Source of the DNA: Xylogone sp. PMI_703
Lineage: Eukaryota > Ascomycota > Leotiomycetes
Assembly: GCA_021399445.1 (NCBI GenBank)
Contig: JAJTUQ010000004.1
Coordinates: 6,758,001-6,822,000 of the forward strand
Length of the DNA: 64,000 nt
Reading direction: 5' to 3'
Both the position numbers and the translations under genes were made by a program. Shown here one piece after another: positions 58,302 through 64,000 of the stretch; within the stretch, counting starts at the first letter, position 1; each line of letters starts with the position of its first letter. Under the pieces are notes generated by a model. The model was not told the origin of the DNA. It made no database searches and worked only from the letters and a program-made list of their open reading frames with translations.

Positions 58302-60397
58302 ATGGGTCAACGGCACCAGCTCTTCATTATTTCTAATGTCAACGGTCGATACCGCACTCTGGCCGCCGTCCACCACCAGTGGCTCTATGGAGCAGGCCCC
58401 ACAAAAGCTTGCTGGAGAATGCTTCAGATCCTTCAAAATCCTACAAATAAGAAGTTGATCAGTCACGAGCTCCGTGAAGCAGCGACTCATCCAGATGAGT
58501 GGTGGAAAACCTTGAAGCGTGATTCGCACTGGCAAGATGATCCACTCCAGTTTCCCTTTATAACGACCTGCTTGGTCCTGGGAGCCGGTCTTGATCCTCG
58601 TCCTCAGTTTGTTTATCGACACGACGTGCAGGTCTTATCCATCACCACTGACTTTGAAGAAGTCGATAACAATGACGGACTCACCATGATCGACATCTCC
58701 AATCTAGACTCGATCCGATACTGCTTTCTTCAGCTCGGAAGTCGTGGCATGAGGCCTCTCACAGGCATGCAATACTACCTGGGCTACTATCGTGAGCTCT
58801 CCTCGTCAGCCCCACAACCTGCCGACCTCACAGCTTGGGGATTGATTGATACGGAGTCACTGAAAGACCTTTGGCCACATGGGAAGTGGAAACCGCCCAA
58901 GGCCACTGACACGACTCCTACGGATGAAGTCGTTGCCACCGCCCATATCAAGTCATTGAGATCACACGCTTTCGAAAAGCTTATTGAGCAAGCACTCGAT
59001 GACCCTGGAAGCGGAAGATACCTGGCTAACGCGGAAATGATACCCGATTTCCAAAAACTTCTGCGCGAATATGTCGACCGTGACCGCAACGTTATCAGAC
59101 GACCTGGAGGTATGCAAGTGCTCATTCGCGTAGCACAGCGGGGCAACCTTCTCGATCTCTCGTTCTATTCCTGGCTCACGGAGGCTGAGATCTTGGAAGT
59201 AGTTGAGAAGCAGCCACTTGCGACCGAAATAACTTCAATCGATTTGTCTACCAACGCAATGGTGGGTGTGGAGGCCGTGCAGAAGATTTTGAAAATATGC
59301 CCCAACGTAACTAAGCTTATCGTCTTGTGCACTGATAACATACCACTCCTTCCCTTATTGGATTTATTGGATGTATCGAAAGTGCGCGAGGTTGTGCATT
59401 CAGACTTATTTCGACGCCCGCTCTCATCTCAAGAGTACTTTCCTACTGAGGAGAATATCTCTACCTCCGAACAAATATCCAATCACCTCGGCTTCTTTAC
59501 TGGAGCCGGGGGCATTATTAGACAGGCCATATCAATTCGAGCTTCGCCTCACTTTGATGGTACCGCTTATCGTCTTCCTGACGGTGGATTGCAGTGGAGC
59601 GACATACTGATTGACAAAAGTACCTGGACAGCCATGGACTCGGGTAGGAGCTTTGATCCAATGACCAGAGCGTCGGCTATCCCTCTGCTTGACGCCATGC
59701 TAGAACCTCTCGATGTACTTGACTGGTTCCATCAGCTACTGAGCTTCTTCGGGGGATCTCCATCTGGCTTGGCGATGCTGAGCTTGTCAAATGAGGAAGA
59801 CGACGCCATACGGTGTGCTGAATATCTCTCTATTTCCACCATGGTACGTAAGGATGTGGACATTTAGTGATTCTGCTGCTCACATATGTGGAGTAGGATA
59901 TGTGGAAGATCAAGCCTCTGTCAAGCAATCTTTACATGCGTCGAAATTTCCCTCTTGTCAGAACCACTGGTCGCCATGCTGCGAACCCTTGCTATGTTCC
60001 GATCCAACACAATGAGTGGACAGTTTTGATGATAGTCGAGCAGCGATTCTCCGAGGATCGTAATCCTGCATTTTGGTCTGAGATTAGGTATGCGTTTCTG
60101 ACCCGCGACCGTACTAATGATCTAGTGGTTGCGAATATCAAAGAGTTTTACCGTATGGCGATCGGGTCCGAGATTCTTCCCGATGCAAAAGCAACCGAGC
60201 TTGAACAGCAGATTAATTCCTGGGGTGATGCTCTTTATGAGTCATGGTTGTACGAACGGGGCCGTGCCGGTATTGCCTTGGATGAGAGGCCCGATAATGT
60301 TCTACGGTTCTGCTGCAAGGATGAGGTTGAGGAAATCGTCACCAATATACTGGAGGCACAGCTACGGAATACCGTCCATACAAACGATGCTGAATAG
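58302..60397 (+). CDS. Large conserved-looking fungal protein of unknown function
   Basis: Exons 58302-59843 and 59897-60397 encode 680 aa; the 53-bp intron joins STM to DMWKIKPL in phase. The start MGQRHQLFIISNVNGRYRTL then AAVHHQWLYG resembles an N-terminal signature of uncharacterised ascomycete proteins, with strand-turn-strand and His-rich character. Residues 300-345 (EITSIDLSTNAMVGVEAVQK then ILKICPN) look like one leucine-rich-repeat-type strand/helix unit. The C-terminal 160 residues are helical and acidic. No catalytic motif, signal peptide or membrane segment was recognised. The MGQRHQ opening has regular His/Gln spacing that suggests a nucleotidyl or amidotransferase-like fold, but that is speculation. 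Expression or structure data would be needed to say more. Confidence 0.8.
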
Positions 60398-61102
60398 ATG
60401 ACTTCAGATATTGCACAAGTGATGGGCGAAACAATGGTTACATCAGGTTGATGACCAAAGTTCTGGTCTGATTTGGCACTTAAAAGGGTTTTCTGCTTTC
60501 TCTTCGATGTTGGCGGTAGTGGCAAACGAGGAGACCAGTGAAAGCAGGCGGGCTTCTAAAAGGCCACAGCTGTAAAATAGCAATTTGAATTGTGTTGTCA
60601 GAGTAGCAATCAATTTCTTGAAACTCGGATTGATTTTTTAATCATTAGAATTTAACTCAAAAGTGATGATGAAATGTGGAAATGAGCGTACGGTTGTACA
60701 CAAGAGATTAAGAGCAACCTGATTTCTAAATAAACAGCCGTAACCGGGATGCTGTTACTTTAAAATTTGGCTCTGGCTTAATATCTGTACATGTATATCA
60801 AGCTATCGTACTTCCGTGTCTTGATCGTACCTAATGTCACTGATTCGACCTCGACTTAATCTCCCATCAAGTCCGCCTCAAAGTCCCATTTATTTATTTC
60901 GAGCACAAAGTATATAATCAATTCGAAGGTCTATCTCTATAAATTGATGCGATATTCCTCGATGACTGTGATATTTGTGCTATAAATTATTGTATATGAA
61001 AACATAAGCTAACTTTATATACCATTAGACTTTCTAACAAGATTCGTAACGGGTATCATTAACGTCCTGTTATACACGGTTGGCAACTGGACCTAAGACT
61101 GT
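60398..61102. other. Convergent intergenic, nothing recognised
   Basis: 700 bp AT-rich between 3' ends. Confidence 0.35.
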
Positions 61103-63711
61103 TCATTTAGAGCAAAGTTCCGTAGCGCGTTGCTTCATGCCCTCTGCTAAATTACCCACTTGTATGACCATACCCATGCCAGATGCCAGGTGCCACAGAA
61201 CATGACAATGAAGGAACCACAACCCGTCATTATCTAATGGGAACCGTAATACGACATGCCCATTACGAGGGACGTAAACGGTGTCTTTCCGAAGAGGGTT
61301 GAGCGTGTTGATCGAGGCGCTTGGCGGGGCGGCAGCTGGATCGAATGGATTGTACGTCCCAGGGTAGCCTGGCGCAGCCTGGCCTGTTGAGACAATATAA
61401 AAGGCATAGCCGTGCTATTGTCAGAATGAGTAATTTACCTATTTGAGAGCTGATTTATCGGAGGATAGACTTCGTGCATCGTGCTTGGAAAGCAACAGCA
61501 CCTTTACGGAGAAGTAAGATACTCACCAAGTGGAATGGATGTCCTTTATCATCTATATTGTTCAGTACCAGCTCCATCCACCGGTCTTCTCTGGAGTCGT
61601 GATACCACGGAACATCCAAGGACCAGAGTGGGCTGTGCTGGTCTGTTACCTGGTTCCATTGGCTTCGATCCAAGGCAAGTAAAGGCGGCGCTTTGGGATC
61701 GACAACTATCCACGATGTGTGGTTGACGGAACCTACAGGTCTAAGACCGCTGGCTGATCGAATTGACATTTTCGTATATAGGACTGATGTTGCCACAGGC
61801 TTCTTTGCGATATCTATCCCAGCCATAACTGGACTCCCCGATGCTTTTGCTAAGCTAAAATGTACGACTGGTTCTAGGTTGGTACCACTAGATTCATCCC
61901 GCCGAGTATCTTTGCTACTGCCACTGTTCCACAGCACAGGGAAAGATTGCTTGGGTGTAAGGGCAAAGTTAGTGATCCTGAAGTTCCTGTCTCAGTAGTA
62001 GGTTAACATATTTCGAGGTGTCCAAGCACATCAGGGCTAACGTACTCTAGGTCCAGAATGACCGTCAACTTTGATGCTCCCTCAAGTCCCTGTTTTACGT
62101 CAAGATTATTCGTTCCGGGTGCCATTAGGTGTTCAACAATGAGATCCATTCGTTCCCCAGGATAAAGCGGACCGACGGAAGTCGCACTGGGTGTATTGGA
62201 TGCTACTGAGTTTCCACCATCAACAGCGACGACCGTCATATGTGCTTGTGAAAATGAAATTGAGAAGCCAGCAGAAGCTCTGGAAATAACGATAACGATT
62301 GGACGAAAAGTTAGTAGAGTGTTTAATAACATTGCCTCCCGAAGAGCGTAGAGACAAGCTGAGGCAGAGCTGTATCATTACAAGCAGTGTAACAAGCACA
62401 ACAGTGTGCGAAGTCAAGGAACAACTAACCCGGTATTGACCACTCTCAATTTGATACGACTGTTGTCCCCAAAAGTCATTTCCGGTCTTTCGACCGGACT
62501 GCACTCCACGGGTCGGGCCTTGACAGCCATTGAGCAGTTGAAAGAGCCTCTCCCGTTAATGAGAAGGGAGTCGGGCGCGGGCTAGGAACATTAGCTTATA
62601 GAATTACGGTGAAAGGGTGTACTCAGTCTTCTCTACCTCGTAGCCAAAGTGGTTAGGGTCTTGAAACCAATCAAACACGGCCTTTGCTGGCCGATGATAC
62701 CAGTCACCCACGAGGAGAAGATATTCTGGTACTTGCTGGTGTGCTGAAATGTCCGCAACTGGAGTGGAGTTGCTGGCTGGCTGATGAATCACCAGCCCGC
62801 CGAACAGCCCATCAGCACGCTGCAAGCCAGAGTGCGAGTGATACCTGTAGTTTACATTAATAAGAGCTGTCTGGCGTGCTCAGCGAGTTCCATAAAACAA
62901 GGCAAAAAGATACATACCAGAAAGTGCCGAATTGCGAATCATCGACGCGAAATCGGTACGTGAAACTCTCAAATGGACCAATGGCACACTGGCTGAGGCC
63001 AACAACACCATCCATCTCGTTGGCCCCTTTACATTGTGACATTGCTCAGTTAGCTTTGTGATTAGAAATTGTGGCCTATCAGGGCCAGAGTACCTGCCTA
63101 CCCTTCATATATAACCCATGCCAATGGATGGAAATTCCTTCAGCATTTTCAACCGAATTGAAGACATCAATCATCAGTTCATCACCTGACCGTGCCTCGA
63201 TTATAGGTCCAGGAAATTGCCCTTGCAGCCTGGTAAGCGGTTACATCGATATATTCAGCTGTACGGCTGATACAAATGATGGAAAGTTGGCAGGAGAAAG
63301 TGTCACGTCTGAAGTTCCGTGCGTTGCAAGTCACTTACCATTGATCAGATACACGGGTCTCACAACCCCATCGGGGGCTCGCTGTTCCAACGTGACATTC
63401 CAAGCCAGACGAATGGTGGTAGGAGGGCGAAATATGTGCTGGTCTGGGTGAAGTAGAAACGAGGCATTTGCTTTCTCCTCTACATTAGGTGCACTATTGA
63501 TTGAATGTGATGCACTTGGATCGCTTGTATAATCGGTGTTTGGGTGTTTGATGGGCTCAAGAAAGTCCAGTACTATGCTCGGGGCGGAGGCATAGCGAGA
63601 GTGATAATAAGAATAGACGTAAAAGCCAGACACGATCACAGCGACCACAGCGCAGAAAGCAAGCAAGGTTCGCCGCCTGGGCAGTTTCTGCATTGTCTCC
63701 AGCAGTTTCAT
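61103..63711 (-). CDS. Membrane-anchored multicopper oxidase (laccase-like)
   Basis: Eight exons, 63711-63339, 63221-63102, 63026-62918, 62844-62637, 62581-62430, 62279-62046, 61986-61527 and 61414-61103, encode 655 aa; introns are 55-150 bp and all keep phase. Residues 15-36 form a hydrophobic signal-anchor, followed by a Ser/Asn-rich stalk and three cupredoxin domains. The copper motifs are complete: [35 protein letters not shown] (split by an intron) and [14 protein letters not shown], the last with Met beside the type 1 site. The enzyme should couple four one-electron oxidations of phenols, or of metal ions, to reduction of O2. The anchored form recalls Fet3-like ferroxidases, but I see no Fet3-type acidic iron-binding residues with certainty, so phenol oxidase is equally likely. 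TTG 63825 was rejected as a start. Confidence 0.9.
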
Positions 63712-64000
63712 CGAACCTTGAAGAGTGCTTTCTTTCTTTCTTTCTTTCTCCTCTCCTAGTCCCTCCTCGTCGTTCCTATCTTGCTGTTCACCGCGCACTG
63801 CCCTAGCCTCGTACGTTGGATTCAATGGGCAAGACGCAAGGGATCATTCTGGAGGCGGTTGTCGCACGCCTGCCAGTGCAGTGCCTCAGGTCCGATCGTC
63901 AGGCTTAAGCTCCCCTAGCTTTGCCCTTCCACGCTTTTCTCCTCGGCGTGGGCGGAGAGACGTCTAGAAGCCCCACGGAAATAGTAGTCGACGAGAAATG
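63712..64000. other. Right edge, oxidase promoter
   Basis: It contains a CTTT microsatellite (about 63728-63750) immediately upstream of the oxidase ATG, likely in its 5' leader. GC-richer thereafter. No gene supported. Confidence 0.4.

Overview
The window is nuclear DNA of a filamentous ascomycete (Pezizomycotina; class not determinable from sequence alone). Genes carry short introns (mostly 44-75 bp) with GT..AG borders and CTAAC/CTAAT-like branch sites. There are four Zn2Cys6 regulators, fungal secondary-metabolism and carbohydrate-active families, and transposon debris with the C-to-T decay expected of RIP. Exon structures were worked out by hand. In every gene called intact, the exon lengths sum to a whole number of codons and the joins restore family motifs.

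Layout. 0.8-7.6 kb: a membrane-anchored prenylcysteine-lyase-like flavoprotein, a broken SnoaL/NTF2-like gene, a 415-bp inverted-repeat element with an 8-bp target duplication, and an MpaB/rubber-oxygenase-family membrane protein. 8.2-25.2 kb: a probable aromatic-acid catabolic cluster holding an aldehyde dehydrogenase, a Zn2Cys6 regulator, a 2,3-dihydroxybenzoate decarboxylase, a Dal5-type anion transporter, an FAD monooxygenase, a Gre2-like reductase and a second Zn2Cys6 regulator. Four promoter regions of this block carry clustered or paired TGCGG/CCGCA sites, several as near-perfect TGCGG-N-CCGCA palindromes. They look like the operators of one shared regulator.

25.8-36.2 kb: a sugar transporter, a 3'(2'),5'-bisphosphate nucleotidase, a glycerophosphodiester phosphodiesterase, a third Zn2Cys6 regulator and a secreted GH28 rhamnogalacturonan hydrolase. 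36-42 kb is sparse: a metallo-beta-lactamase-fold hydrolase, a small secreted cysteine-bearing protein, and faint coding relics. 42-52 kb is the degenerate compartment: a truncated pogo-type DNA-binding protein, a roughly 3.9-kb locus of unrecognised coding sequence broken by stops and frameshifts, a relative of the 4.0-kb element carrying a 19-bp satellite, a complete but mutated Fot1/pogo-like transposon with TA target duplication, a 2EXR-type protein and a HET-domain pseudogene. 52.9-63.7 kb is ordinary genic sequence: SRR1-like protein, alpha/beta hydrolase, Upc2-like Zn2Cys6 regulator, a large fungal protein of unknown function, and a membrane-anchored multicopper oxidase.

The best case for genes working together is the 8-25 kb block. 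A plausible reading is uptake of an aromatic or heteroaromatic acid, aldehyde oxidation, ring hydroxylation and non-oxidative decarboxylation to a catechol, under a cluster-encoded regulator. No ring-cleavage enzyme is seen in the window.
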